NCBI GenBank assembly: GCA_020634455.1
Contig: JACKBQ010000001.1
Coordinates: 992,001-1,056,000 of the forward strand
DNA: 64,000 nucleotides
Direction: 5' to 3'
Source: Ardenticatenaceae bacterium
GTDB lineage: Bacteria > Chloroflexota > Anaerolineae > Promineifilales > Promineifilaceae
Shown here: positions 9,080-17,338 of the stretch, one piece after another
Numbering within the stretch: position 1 is the first letter of the stretch
How the letters are laid out: each line of letters starts with the position of its first letter
Notes under the pieces: model-generated
What the model was told of the DNA's origin: nothing
The model's input: the letters and a program-made list of their open reading frames with translations, nothing else
Database searches by the model: none
Made by a program: the position numbers and the translations under genes

Positions 9080-9730
9080 ATGGACTTTGACCAACTGCGG
9101 GCAGAGATGGTAGCGGATTTGCGAGAACGGGGTATTGACGATACGGCCGTTCTACAAGCCATGCGTACCGTCCCCCGTGAAGCATTTGTACAGGATGAGC
9201 ATTTGGAGTACGCCTACTACAACGGCGCGCTGCCCCTGCCTGCCAACCAAACCATCTCCCAGCCATACGTCGTCGCCCTCATGCTGTCGGCGCTCAAATT
9301 GCAGCCGCAGTTCAACGTGCTGGAGATTGGCACCGGGTCCGGCTACGCCGCCGCCGTGCTGGGGCATATTGTGCGGCAGGTGCACACCGTCGAGCGGCAA
9401 GAGGCACTGGTAGACTATGCCCAAACGCGGCTGCAACAGCTAGGCTACACGAATATCTGCGTCCACCTGGGCGATGGCACGCTGGGTTGGCCAGAAGCTG
9501 CCCCTTACGACGCGATTGTGGTGGCGGCCGGTGGCCCGACGGTGCCGATTTCGCTGCGCAATCAGTTGGGGGAAAACGGCCGTCTCGTCATGCCCGTTGG
9601 TTCGTACAAAAAGCAAAAACTACAGCTGGCGTGGCGCAAACCAGAAGGCGGCTATGGTCAGAAAACCCTTACCCCCGTTCGCTTCGTCCCCCTCATCGGC
9701 AGCGAAGGCTGGGATGACGCTGACCAGTAA
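9080..9730 (+). CDS. pcm: Protein-L-isoaspartate O-methyltransferase
   Basis: Pcm methylates L-isoaspartyl residues with SAM to start repair of aged proteins in the cytoplasm. The 216-residue protein shows the expected N-terminal RVPREAFV-like segment (TVPREAFVQDEH), then the conserved AYYNGALPLPANQTISQPYV active-site region. The SAM-binding motif I is EIGTGSGYAAAVL. GDGTLGWPEAAPYDAI and the late NGRLVMPVG motif follow. Length is normal. GTG at 9077 and ATG at 9080 are both possible; ATG is chosen. No clear ribosome-binding site is seen, because the upstream space is occupied by the multi-hairpin repeat ending at 9069. Confidence 0.95.
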   Translation: MDFDQLRAEMVADLRERGIDDTAVLQAMRTVPREAFVQDEHLEYAYYNGALPLPANQTISQPYVVALMLSALKLQPQFNVLEIGTGSGYAAAVLGHIVRQVHTVERQEALVDYAQTRLQQLGYTNICVHLGDGTLGWPEAAPYDAIVVAAGGPTVPISLRNQLGENGRLVMPVGSYKKQKLQLAWRKPEGGYGQKTLTPVRFVPLIGSEGWDDADQ

Positions 9731-9732
9731 TA

Positions 9733-9780
9733 GGTCATCCGTGAACCGATTACCGTTTACGGATAACCGATTACTAATTT
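9733..9780. repeat. Dispersed repeat of the 'GGTAATCGGTAATC' family
   Basis: Just after pcm the DNA reads CCGTGAACCGATTACCGTTT then ACGGATAACCGATTAC. Direct and inverted copies of an ACCGATTAC/GTAATCGGT word are spaced by roughly one to two turns. Members of the same family appear at about 12213-12248, 32353-32385, 35464-35533 and 62468-62497, always between genes. Confidence 0.65.
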
Positions 9781-9875
9781 GCCGCACTCAGTTGGTTGAC
9801 TGGCAACGGCCGTTTTCGTACCATATTCCTTAACAACTGAAACAATAAACCAGTTGTCAGCCGAAGGGGAAAATC

Positions 9876-12179
9876 ATGAATAACAAAATCATTTGCCCGC
9901 TGTGTGGGTCAGAAAACGAACCAGATCGTTTTACCTGCCACCACTGCCAAACGCACTTCCACCAGGCCACGCTTATAAAAAATCTCATGCAGCGAATGAC
10001 ACGACTAGAAGCCCTAGTCACAGAGATTGCCGGTAAGCCTCCAGATACGCTCCCGACCACACTACCATTTGCTTCACCAACCCCCGCACCTACCCAGCCA
10101 CAGCCAATTCCTGTACCTCCAGCCCTACAACAACCGCAACCTGCACCTTCACCAGTCTCAATAACCCAAACGCCCCCAGAACCACAGGAGCTGCCAGCGC
10201 CATCACCCAAAAACCAAGTTCCAGATAAACCCACAGATGCCCTCCCAGAGGAGACATGGCGTGATTCCTTGCCAGAAAACATTTGGCGCGGCGATTTTTG
10301 GTTCAACAAAATTGGCCTGGGGCTGCTGCTGCTGGCGTTGGCCTTTCTCTTTAATTACGCCATAGATCAGGGCTGGATTGGCCCCGCCGTGCGCGTCGCG
10401 TTCGGCTTGATTCTGGGAACCACGTTGTTGGGCATTGGCTACAAAACATCGCAAAAACGGCCGAATTTCGGCCAGGCATTGCAGGGGGGTGGCATCGTTG
10501 CTTACTACATCACCGGGTTTGCAGCGTTTCGCCTTTACAGCCTGGTTTCGTTTCCAGTAGCTTTTGGCTTCATGCTGCTGGTAACTGTGTTGGCATTTAC
10601 GCTGTCGCTGCGCCAAAAGGAAGCGATGTTTTCACTCATCGGTGGGCTAGGCGGGCTGGCCACACCCTTTTTACTAAACACTGGCCAGGGCAACTACGTC
10701 GGCCTCATCATTTACACCTGCCTCATTTGCGGCAGCCTGGTGCTGATTTACTTTTTCAAAGGGTGGCGCGTGTTGCTCTGGTTGGCCAATTTCGGCGGCT
10801 GGGTGATACTGGCAGGCGTGTTATTTTTTGCCAGTTTGGAGAACAGCCAGGTGATCAATGCTGAAAACGTTACCCTGCAAGGTGGCATTCTTTTTGGGCT
10901 GCTTTTCTTTTGGGGAATGCCAGTTTTGCGCCAGCTTGAAACAGCCAAACGGCCCGATCGCCTGCCACCAGTTCAGTTTGGCATTTTCGATAGCACGCTC
11001 GCCCGAGCCAATCTTTCATTAAAAGATACGCCCCGCTTGAACATGATCATCAATCCACTTATCGCTTTGGGGCTGACCCAAACGCTCTGGTGGCTTCCAG
11101 AAACCAGTCAGGGTCTGATTGCTCTGGGAGGAACACTGCTGTTTGCCCTGGTTGCGGTGTGGATTACCACCAAGCCGGATCAGGACAAGCTGTGGTATGT
11201 GCATGGATTTACGGCCGTTCTCCTATTCACCATCGCCCTGCTCCAACTCCTCGACGGAAATTGGCTGTTCTTAGCATTGTCCCTCGAAGCCATAGCACTT
11301 CATGTAAGCACACGATACCTCAAGCACACGTCTATAGAAGTCATCGCGCATCTTCTTTCACTGGCCGTCACCGTGATGCTATTTGATCGCCTTCTCATCA
11401 GTTTCACTCCCGACCAGCAAACACCCATCTTCAATTTAAGTTCCTTGCTGGATCTGCTGATCATCGGCCTCTGGTTTGCCCTCGTCAACTTCCTGCAAAC
11501 CAAAAAGAAGTCATTCTTCCAACCAGCCTACTGGCTCATCGCCCATCTCACTCTGATTCTCTGGTGGCAGCGCGAGCTGGAACCTTACGATATGCCCGGT
11601 TTGGTTACGGTGATTTTTGGACTCCTGGCAATTCTGTTTCATTGGGATGCGCGTCGCCAGGCGCATGGTTGGCAGCGTTGGGTTCCCCATCTCCTTTCTG
11701 TGGTGATCACCTTCATGCTGTTCAATCAGCTTTGGTACGGGCAGGCGGAAACGGCCGTATTCAACCAACTCGCCTTCTTCAACCTCATCATCATCGGCCT
11801 ACTCTTCGCTTCTTCGTACCTCTTCACAGAAGACGAAGACAGGGATGTGCGCCTCATCTATCGCCTGGTCTGTCACGTCGCCCTCCTCAACTGGTTCTGG
11901 CGAGAATTTGATCAGCTAAGTGGACAAGGCGTCGTCACGCTCGTCTGGGGCATCTACGCGCTCATTTTGTTGGCAATTTCGCTCAGGTACCAGAGCTACC
12001 AGCTGCGTCTGGTCGCCCTTGCCACCCTGTTTTTGCTGGTCGGCAAACTGTTCCTGGTTGATTTGGCAGCTGTCGAAACCGTCTGGCGCATCCTGCTGTT
12101 TGCCGGATTCGGCGGCCTCTTCCTCTTCATCAGCTACTACTACCGTTCCTGGTTACACCTCCCCGAACACGCCGATTGA
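9876..12179 (+). CDS. DUF2339-type polytopic membrane protein with N-terminal zinc ribbon
   Basis: The protein has 767 residues and unknown function. Residues 1-30 form a zinc ribbon with two Cys pairs (CPLCG and CHHC), followed by a short coiled segment and a Pro/Gln-rich linker (residues 60-125). The remaining about 640 residues are a series of some 18-20 hydrophobic helices. They begin with a DFWFNKIGLGLLLLALAFLF segment and include a Gly-rich GLGGLATPFLL motif typical of DUF2339. The family is widespread in bacterial envelopes but uncharacterised. AAGGGGAAAATC precedes the ATG as a modest ribosome-binding site. The zinc ribbon is additional to many family members. No partner gene is evident nearby. 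Confidence 0.85.
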   Translation: MNNKIICPLCGSENEPDRFTCHHCQTHFHQATLIKNLMQRMTRLEALVTEIAGKPPDTLPTTLPFASPTPAPTQPQPIPVPPALQQPQPAPSPVSITQTPPEPQELPAPSPKNQVPDKPTDALPEETWRDSLPENIWRGDFWFNKIGLGLLLLALAFLFNYAIDQGWIGPAVRVAFGLILGTTLLGIGYKTSQKRPNFGQALQGGGIVAYYITGFAAFRLYSLVSFPVAFGFMLLVTVLAFTLSLRQKEAMFSLIGGLGGLATPFLLNTGQGNYVGLIIYTCLICGSLVLIYFFKGWRVLLWLANFGGWVILAGVLFFASLENSQVINAENVTLQGGILFGLLFFWGMPVLRQLETAKRPDRLPPVQFGIFDSTLARANLSLKDTPRLNMIINPLIALGLTQTLWWLPETSQGLIALGGTLLFALVAVWITTKPDQDKLWYVHGFTAVLLFTIALLQLLDGNWLFLALSLEAIALHVSTRYLKHTSIEVIAHLLSLAVTVMLFDRLLISFTPDQQTPIFNLSSLLDLLIIGLWFALVNFLQTKKKSFFQPAYWLIAHLTLILWWQRELEPYDMPGLVTVIFGLLAILFHWDARRQAHGWQRWVPHLLSVVITFMLFNQLWYGQAETAVFNQLAFFNLIIIGLLFASSYLFTEDEDRDVRLIYRLVCHVALLNWFWREFDQLSGQGVVTLVWGIYALILLAISLRYQSYQLRLVALATLFLLVGKLFLVDLAAVETVWRILLFAGFGGLFLFISYYYRSWLHLPEHAD

Positions 12180-12185
12180 CCCTTT

Positions 12186-12248
12186 CCCCGGAAACTTACG
12201 GTTTCCGGGGAAATTTCCGATTACCGTTTACGGATGACCGATTACCAG
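12186..12248. repeat. Hairpin plus ACCGATTAC-family repeat after the DUF2339 gene
   Basis: CCCCGGAAAC (12186-12195) and GTTTCCGGGG (12201-12210) form a perfect 10-bp stem with a five-base loop. No strong T-run follows, so termination is possible but not certain. It is followed directly by TTCCGATTACCGTTTACGGA and GACCGATTAC, a member of the dispersed family also seen at 9733 and 35464. Confidence 0.6.
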
Positions 12249-12266
12249 TAAAATCCCTGCATAGCT

Positions 12267-13286
12267 ATGCACATGCACACACCCACCTTCCACGTCCGCA
12301 ACCTGCCCATCTACGGCGACACCATCCTTTCGCCGATGGCCGCCTATTCCGACGTGCCCTTCCGCGCCATCTGCCGCCAGTTTGGTGCGGCCCTGCACTA
12401 CACCGAATTTGTGCCGACAGAAGCACTTTTGGGCGATCCGAACCCACTCTGGCGGCGGCTGGACGTTCATCCCGCAAGTGAACACCCGATGGTGTTCCAA
12501 ATTTTTGGCAATGATGCCCAACAAATTCTTTATGCCGCCCAGCGCATTGAAGGTTGGGGCGCAGACATCATTGACATCAACATGGGCTGTTCCGTGCCCA
12601 AAGTGAGCGAAAAAGGAGCGGGCGTGGGCATGATGCGCCAACCCAAACTCGTCGCGGAGACGTTTCGCTTGCTCAGCACGCACCTGCACGTGCCCGTCAC
12701 TGGCAAGCTGCGGCTGGGCTGGGATGAAGCCAGCGAGAATTACCTGGAGATTGCCAAAATCATGGTGGACAACGGCGCGGCGTTGGTGGCGCTGCACGGC
12801 CGTTTCCGCAGCCAAAAATATCGCGGGCAAGCCAATTGGGACGCCATCGCCAAACTCAAACAATCTGTGAATGTGCCCGTGCTGGGCAACGGGGATGTGC
12901 AAACGGTGGCTGATATTGACCGGCTCAAGGCGCACACCGGCTGCGACGGCGTGATGATTGGCCGGGCGGCGCTGGGCAACCCGTGGCTGCTGGCACGGGT
13001 CGATCGGGAGCAGCTAACGTTTGGGCAGATTACGGCCGTTCTCCGCCAACACCTCCACGAAGCAATCAGCTACTACGGCACCCAGGATGGTCTGCAAAAC
13101 ATCAACCGCCACCTCAAGAAATATCTCTCTGGTTTGGCTCTGAAACAATTTTTGCGGGCGTTTCAAGCGGTGGAAACCATAACTGAATTTGAAAAGTTGC
13201 TAGGGGTGATGGAAACGGCCGTACCCGCCACCATCCCCATCGCCGAACTGCGAAAAATCCCCTATTTTTGCACACCTGTGCCATAA
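12267..13286 (+). CDS. dus: tRNA-dihydrouridine synthase
   Basis: This FMN- and NADPH-dependent enzyme reduces uridines in the D-loop of tRNA. The 339-residue protein has the Dus TIM barrel: an N-terminal LSPMAAYSDVPFR (FMN/active-site strand), GNDAQQ, and DIINMGC-type motif DIINMGC written here as DINMGCSVPKVSEKGAGV with catalytic Cys108. Further motifs are VTGKLRLGWDE, VALHGRF, VLGNGDV and GVMIGRAALGNPW. A C-terminal helical tRNA-binding domain of about 80 residues follows. Motif spelling resembles the DusB branch. A Met-His-Met-His start leaves two ATG options six bases apart. There is no clear ribosome-binding site. A good terminator hairpin lies directly downstream. Confidence 0.94.
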   Translation: MHMHTPTFHVRNLPIYGDTILSPMAAYSDVPFRAICRQFGAALHYTEFVPTEALLGDPNPLWRRLDVHPASEHPMVFQIFGNDAQQILYAAQRIEGWGADIIDINMGCSVPKVSEKGAGVGMMRQPKLVAETFRLLSTHLHVPVTGKLRLGWDEASENYLEIAKIMVDNGAALVALHGRFRSQKYRGQANWDAIAKLKQSVNVPVLGNGDVQTVADIDRLKAHTGCDGVMIGRAALGNPWLLARVDREQLTFGQITAVLRQHLHEAISYYGTQDGLQNINRHLKKYLSGLALKQFLRAFQAVETITEFEKLLGVMETAVPATIPIAELRKIPYFCTPVP

Positions 13287-13312
13287 AATTTTGCCTCTTG
13301 CAAAATTTTTCG
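13285..13312 (+). terminator. Rho-independent terminator after dus
   Basis: AAAATTTTGC (13285-13294) pairs perfectly with GCAAAATTTT (13300-13309) across a CTCTT loop and runs into further T residues. The stem starts inside the dus stop codon. It is AT-rich, so moderate rather than strong. Confidence 0.65.
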
Positions 13313-13554
13313 TTTTCCGTAAAAATGTCCTGGCAAACTTGCGGAAAACGAAACTATCTATCACACACATCACTTATAACAAATGACAAACCTGCTTCTT
13401 CGTCATCATCAATGCATCTATCACAAGCAGCGTACCGGAGCCTCCACGCATCTTGTATTGTCACCTGCATTCCAAGTAAATTTCCACCACAGTGGTGGTC
13501 ATATTGGGCGTTTATCGCCAAAAATATCTATTTCCCTTTAAGGAGGAAGTGCAA

Positions 13555-15597
13555 ATGTCCATATCAAAGATAGGCCGTGTGTTGCTGGTGGCAACCTTGC
13601 TCTGTTTAGGAGCCTGGTTATTGAGTGTGAGCTCAGGGCCGAGTGCAGAAACGGCCGCTCGTCAACAGGCCATCCAATCCTTTGCCCCGGCAGGAGTGGA
13701 TGTAAATGCCCCCATTAATGTTCGTCCAGAGCAAAATGGAGCGGCCCAGCCAGTAGTCGTTAACCTGCGTGATATCCCGGCAGGTGTACGCGACCCCAAC
13801 AGCCAGCTCGATCGTTGGCAGCGGGGGGAAATCGACCTGGAAGAAATTGAGGGGATTCGCGGCGCGGCGGAAATGGCCGCCATGCAAGCCCGCTCACTCG
13901 AACTGGCACCCAGTGCTAACGTGCAGCTGGCCGCTAGTGGCCCATCCATCGCTGCGCCATCAGCTGGAACAGGCTTCACCAGTATGGATTACACTGAATG
14001 CTGTGGTGGCGGTGGTAACGTTCCGCCCGATCCGGAACTGGCCGTTGGCCCCAATCACGTCATTGCCGTCGTCAACGTCGCCTTAGAAATTTACGACAAA
14101 AATGGCAACACGCTGGTTGGCCCCACCACCTTTGCCAGCTTCATGTCTGCAAACAGCAACTGCACCGGCGTTTTCGACCCCAACGCCAACTACGATGAAC
14201 AGTACGACCGCTTCGTGTTAGGTATTGATGCCAACGGCGTGGGTTACTGCATTGCCGTTTCGCAAACGGGCGATCCCACAGGCGCATGGAATTTGTACTT
14301 CTTCTCCACCGTCAGCAACCGGCGTGACTTCTTTGATTATCCGCACGCTGGCATTGGCCGCGATGCCATCTACATGGGTGCCAACATTTTCCGTGGCAAC
14401 AACTTCAAGGAAGGTCAGGTTTGGGCCTTTGATAAAGTTGCCATGTACAACGGACAAACGGCCGCTTCTGTCACAGTCGGTTTAGGCGCAGCCAACGACA
14501 CGCCGCAGCCCCTCAACCTGCACGGTTGGGCACAAGGCACCTGGCCAACCAGCGGCCCGCACTACATTTTTGCCGAAACCAACTACGACGGCAGCACCCA
14601 TACCGTTTATTCCTGGAACAATCCTTTTGGCTCCAACACCTTTAGCACGGTGGGCACGGTCAACCTGAATGCTGCCACAGGCGTCACGGCCGGTATGCCG
14701 GTGAACACGCCGCAGCTGGGTGGGCAAACGGTTCAGGCCAACGACTTCCGCCCACAGGATTTTGAATACCGGGATGGCTTTGCCTGGACCTCTTCCACCG
14801 TTGCCTGTAACCCAGGCAGCGGCACAGTGAACTGTGTGCGCTGGGCCAAAATCAACCCCGCCACCGCCACTGTTGCCGATGCTGGCGTTTACGGCAGCAA
14901 TGGCGAATACCGCAGCTTTGCCGACCTGGCCGTAGACGCTTGTGGCAATATGGCGATTGGCTATAGCAAATCCAGCACCAGCATTTACCCCGGCGTCTTT
15001 GTGACGGGCCGTCTGGCCACAGACCCCGCCGGCACACTGCAAGCTGAAACGCTGGTGAAGGCAGGTGAGATTGCCTACACCTCGTTTGAAACCAGTGCGC
15101 CGCGCCGTTGGGGTGACTACACCGAAATGACAGTTGATCCGGCCGGTACAACCTTCTGGTATTTGGGTGAATACAGCAAGGATACGGGAACGACAAGCGG
15201 CCGTTGGGGCACGTACATCAGCTCCTTCAGCTACAGCTGCAACCCTGGCAACAACCCCACGCCAACACCTGGGCCGACCACGCCGCCACCAACACCCACC
15301 ACACCACCACCGACGCCAACCACCCCGCCGCCAACCAGCACCCCGCCGCCCAGCAGCATTACGCTGAGCGTGAATGCGTATAAAGACAAAGGTCGCCGCT
15401 TTGCCGACCTCACCTGGAGTGGCGCCAGCGGAAGCAACGTTGATGTTTATTACAACGGCGGTTTCCTGCAAACAACACCTAACGATGGCTTCCAAACTGT
15501 CGGCTCCTTTGGTCCTGGCGGTGGTTCTTACACCTTCCAGGTGTGCCAGGCAGGTTCAACGACTGTCTGTTCACCTGTGGTCTCTGGAAGTTGGTAA
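13555..15597 (+). CDS. Large secreted protein with Pro/Thr linker and C-terminal Fn3-like domain
   Basis: This predicted exported protein has 680 residues. A signal peptide (residues 1-30, ending around VSSGPSAETAA) precedes a propeller-like core of about 450 residues. The core contains PPDPELAVGPNHVIAVVN near residue 160 and repeated Asp/Asn-rich loops, an arrangement common in secreted, function-unknown proteins. Residues about 560-605 form a linker of repeated TPTTPPP units. The last about 80 residues resemble a fibronectin III-like domain with two cysteines. AAGGAGGA at 13540-13547 fixes the ATG at 13555; an in-frame upstream GTG lacks support. Candidate roles such as adhesion or extracellular hydrolysis cannot be decided. 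A strong terminator follows. There are no exact ACGGCCGT copies in the gene. Confidence 0.8.
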   Translation: MSISKIGRVLLVATLLCLGAWLLSVSSGPSAETAARQQAIQSFAPAGVDVNAPINVRPEQNGAAQPVVVNLRDIPAGVRDPNSQLDRWQRGEIDLEEIEGIRGAAEMAAMQARSLELAPSANVQLAASGPSIAAPSAGTGFTSMDYTECCGGGGNVPPDPELAVGPNHVIAVVNVALEIYDKNGNTLVGPTTFASFMSANSNCTGVFDPNANYDEQYDRFVLGIDANGVGYCIAVSQTGDPTGAWNLYFFSTVSNRRDFFDYPHAGIGRDAIYMGANIFRGNNFKEGQVWAFDKVAMYNGQTAASVTVGLGAANDTPQPLNLHGWAQGTWPTSGPHYIFAETNYDGSTHTVYSWNNPFGSNTFSTVGTVNLNAATGVTAGMPVNTPQLGGQTVQANDFRPQDFEYRDGFAWTSSTVACNPGSGTVNCVRWAKINPATATVADAGVYGSNGEYRSFADLAVDACGNMAIGYSKSSTSIYPGVFVTGRLATDPAGTLQAETLVKAGEIAYTSFETSAPRRWGDYTEMTVDPAGTTFWYLGEYSKDTGTTSGRWGTYISSFSYSCNPGNNPTPTPGPTTPPPTPTTPPPTPTTPPPTSTPPPSSITLSVNAYKDKGRRFADLTWSGASGSNVDVYYNGGFLQTTPNDGFQTVGSFGPGGGSYTFQVCQAGSTTVCSPVVSGSW

Positions 15598-15632
15598 ACA
15601 CAGTTCGCTGCAAAAGTAGCACTTTGTAAATG

Positions 15633-15675
15633 AAAAAAGCGCCTCGTGAACGAACACGGGGCGCTTTTTTTGTTT
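15633..15675 (+). terminator. Strong rho-independent terminator
   Basis: AAAAAAGCGCCTCGTG pairs with CACGGGGCGCTTTTTT across an AACGAA loop, followed by TGTTTTT. The A-tract/T-tract symmetry means it could act on both strands. It closes the secreted-protein gene. Confidence 0.9.
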
Positions 15676-15752
15676 TTCAGTCCGGCTGAAAATCAGCCCT
15701 TGACCACAAGGAAATAGGCTGATTAAATCTGGCTAAAAAAGGAACCGACCAA

Positions 15753-16091
15753 ATGAACTTTTTATACCTGAATTCAGATAAGATGGGTGAAGGGAATGCC
15801 CAATTAGGGCGACAGTTGTTGTTGGCGTTTCTGGAGAAGCTGGCGGATTCGGATGTGCCAGTTGATGTGGTGGGCTGTTTAAACAGCAGCATTTTCCTCA
15901 CCACCACACCAGACAGCCCGGCCCTGGCGAGCTTGCGCAAATTGGAGGCGCGTGGGGCACGGATTGTCACCTGCGGCATCTGCATCAACTATTTCCATCG
16001 GCGGGAGCTGCTGCAAATTGGCGAAATTGGCAGCATGGATCGCACCGTGCAGTATATGACAACGGCCGATCGGGTGATACGGCCGTGTTAG
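15753..16091 (+). CDS. DsrE/YedF-like sulfur-carrier family protein
   Basis: The 112-residue protein resembles the C-terminal DsrE-like half of YedF (SirA-associated sulfurtransferase family): MNFLYLNSDKMGEGNAQLGR, then VVGCLNSSIFLTT, LEARGARIVTCGICINYF and a final IGSMDRTVQYM. The CGIC pair (about residues 74-77) sits where YedF proteins carry a conserved CGTC-type motif, which could hold a persulfide. No TusA-like domain is fused here. No clear ribosome-binding site is visible. The gene lies between a strong terminator and an insertion sequence, so it is probably a single-gene unit. Its 3' end contains ACGGCCGT. Confidence 0.75.
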   Translation: MNFLYLNSDKMGEGNAQLGRQLLLAFLEKLADSDVPVDVVGCLNSSIFLTTTPDSPALASLRKLEARGARIVTCGICINYFHRRELLQIGEIGSMDRTVQYMTTADRVIRPC

Positions 16092-16139
16092 ACGTGGCAC
16101 CGCTGCGGCACTAATTTACCTTTTCTATAATTTGTATTA

Positions 16140-16964
16140 GGTTCTGTTGACATTTGAAGAGATAAGCGAAATCCTCGATAATGATACAATGTCAACTATA
16201 AAAATCGCCGATGACCAATGGCGGAAAATATATAAGTTCTTAAAAACACATCCCAGGACCTATGCCAACAACCAGGCGGCCACGCGTCGTTTTGTTGAAG
16301 GCGTTCATTGGCTCATGCGCACCGGTGTGCAGTGGCGCGAACTGCCAGAGCGGTATGGCAACTGGAATAGCGTCTACAAACGCTTTTCTCGCTGGGAAGA
16401 GCAAGGCATTTGGGCTGCTTTGCATGACCAGTTTGCTCAAGAGCCTGATATGGAAAGCGCGATTATCGATAGCACCGTGATTCGGGCCCACATGAGTGCA
16501 GCTGGTGGGTCAAAAAAAACGGTGGTCAAGTAGAGCAAGCCCTCGGTCGTAGTCGCGGTGGTTTCAGCACGAAAATCCATATTGTTGTTGATGCTTTAGG
16601 TAATCCCCTAAAGTATATCCTCACGGGTGGCCAGCAGCATGATGTGACGCAAGCCCGAGCCTTGTTAGAAGCGTATGCGTTTGACCGGGCCATTGCCGAC
16701 AAAGGTTATGATGCTGACGACCTATTGGCCTTTATTGCCGAAAAAGGAGCCGAAGCGGTTATCCCGCCCAAGGCCAATCGCACAGAAGAGCGAGCTTATG
16801 ACAAGCATGTCTACAAAGAGCGTCATTTGGTCGAGTGTTTTATTAACAAAATCAAGTGGTATCGTCGGGTATTCACTCGGTATGAGAAACTAGCCCGACG
16901 ATACATGGCTTTCTTGCACCTGGTGGGTGCTTTTATTTGGCTTCGTTGAAATGTCAACGGAACC
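16140..16964 (+). mobile_element. IS5-family (IS427/IS1031-like) insertion sequence, complete
   Basis: The element is 825 bp. The left end GGTTCTGTTGACATTTGAA and the right end, read inward as GGTTCCGTTGACATTTCAA, are inverted repeats with two mismatches in 19. Both flanks carry TA (left GTATTA, right TAACAC), consistent with the TA target duplication of this group. It carries a transposase in two frames joined at an A8 run. It contains no ACGGCCGT palindrome, unlike surrounding DNA, which fits recent arrival. It sits between the DsrE-like gene and the AbrB-like antitoxin; the ribosome-binding site of the antitoxin is retained in the right flank. Confidence 0.93.
16189..16949 (+). CDS. IS5-family DDE transposase made by -1 frameshift (OrfA 16189-16533, OrfB frame to 16949)
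   Basis: OrfA starts at ATG 16189 (MSTIKIADDQW) and stops at 16533. The second frame continues to 16949. They join at eight adenines (16512-16519): after Ser-Lys-Lys a -1 slip reads Asn-Gly-Gly-Gln-Val and runs on into ALGRSRGGFSTKIHIVVDA, the expected continuous IS5 sequence. The DDE triad is complete: Asp in AIIDSTVIRAH (OrfA), Asp in ADKGYDADDL and Glu in HLVECFINKIKWYRR (OrfB part). Programmed -1 frameshifting is known in the IS427/IS1031 groups, so the split is probably functional, not decay. A TTG start at 16147 inside the terminal repeat is less likely. Confidence 0.9.
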
Positions 16965-16991
16965 TAACACTGCAAGTACAGGAGATAAGAT

Positions 16992-17231
16992 TTGGTGCAA
17001 AATATTTTCAAAATGGGCGACAGTTTGGTCATTTCTTTGCCCGAAGAGGTGGTGGCACAGTTGAGTTGGCAGGAAGGGGACGAGGTTTCTTTCTCGGTTG
17101 ATGCCACAGGTGGACGATTGATCGTCAAGCCAACGCATTCCGCGATTACGGAAATTGATCAAACGTTTGCAAAACAAATTGATGAGTTTGTGGAAAAATA
17201 CGGTTCAGCGCTTGAAGCCCTATCAAAATGA
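16992..17231 (+). CDS. AbrB/MazE/SpoVT-family DNA-binding protein (antitoxin-like)
   Basis: This small swapped-hairpin DNA-binding protein has 79 residues. The N-terminal half KMGDSLVISLPEEVVAQLSWQEGDEVSF is a classical AbrB/MazE fold that binds operator DNA as a dimer. The C-terminal half (DQTFAKQIDEFVEKYG) would wrap a toxin or be regulatory. The start is TTG 16992 or GTG 16995, after GGAGA at 16981-16985. No intact toxin gene follows: only a 24-codon fragment (17251-17325) precedes a gene on the other strand. It is therefore an orphan antitoxin, or the remnant of a pair. The IS inserted 28 bp upstream probably separated it from its native promoter. Confidence 0.8.
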   Translation: MVQNIFKMGDSLVISLPEEVVAQLSWQEGDEVSFSVDATGGRLIVKPTHSAITEIDQTFAKQIDEFVEKYGSALEALSK

Positions 17232-17338
17232 TAAGCTAGAGCGGTTGACGATGATGGTGGTGGAGGAACGGCCGTCTCTTGAATCAATTGCAGCGTGGTT
17301 TCTGACAAATTCTATAAGTCTATAAGAAGCACCACATT

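Noticed and set aside
13268..13573. 101-codon frame spanning dus end to the secreted-protein start
   Set aside because: It overlaps the dus terminator and the true start of the secreted protein, and has Ser/His-rich random composition.
14482..15495. 337-codon minus-strand frame opposite the secreted protein
   Set aside because: Antisense shadow; Gly/Arg/Trp-rich run mirrors the Pro/Thr linker on the coding strand.
16147..16191. TTG start of the transposase at 16147
   Set aside because: It lies inside the terminal inverted repeat; ATG 16189 begins the normal IS5 N-terminus.
17251..17325. 24-codon frame after the AbrB-like antitoxin (MMVVEERPSLESIAAWF...)
   Set aside because: Too short, no ribosome-binding site and no recognisable toxin fold; at most a remnant of a deleted partner.
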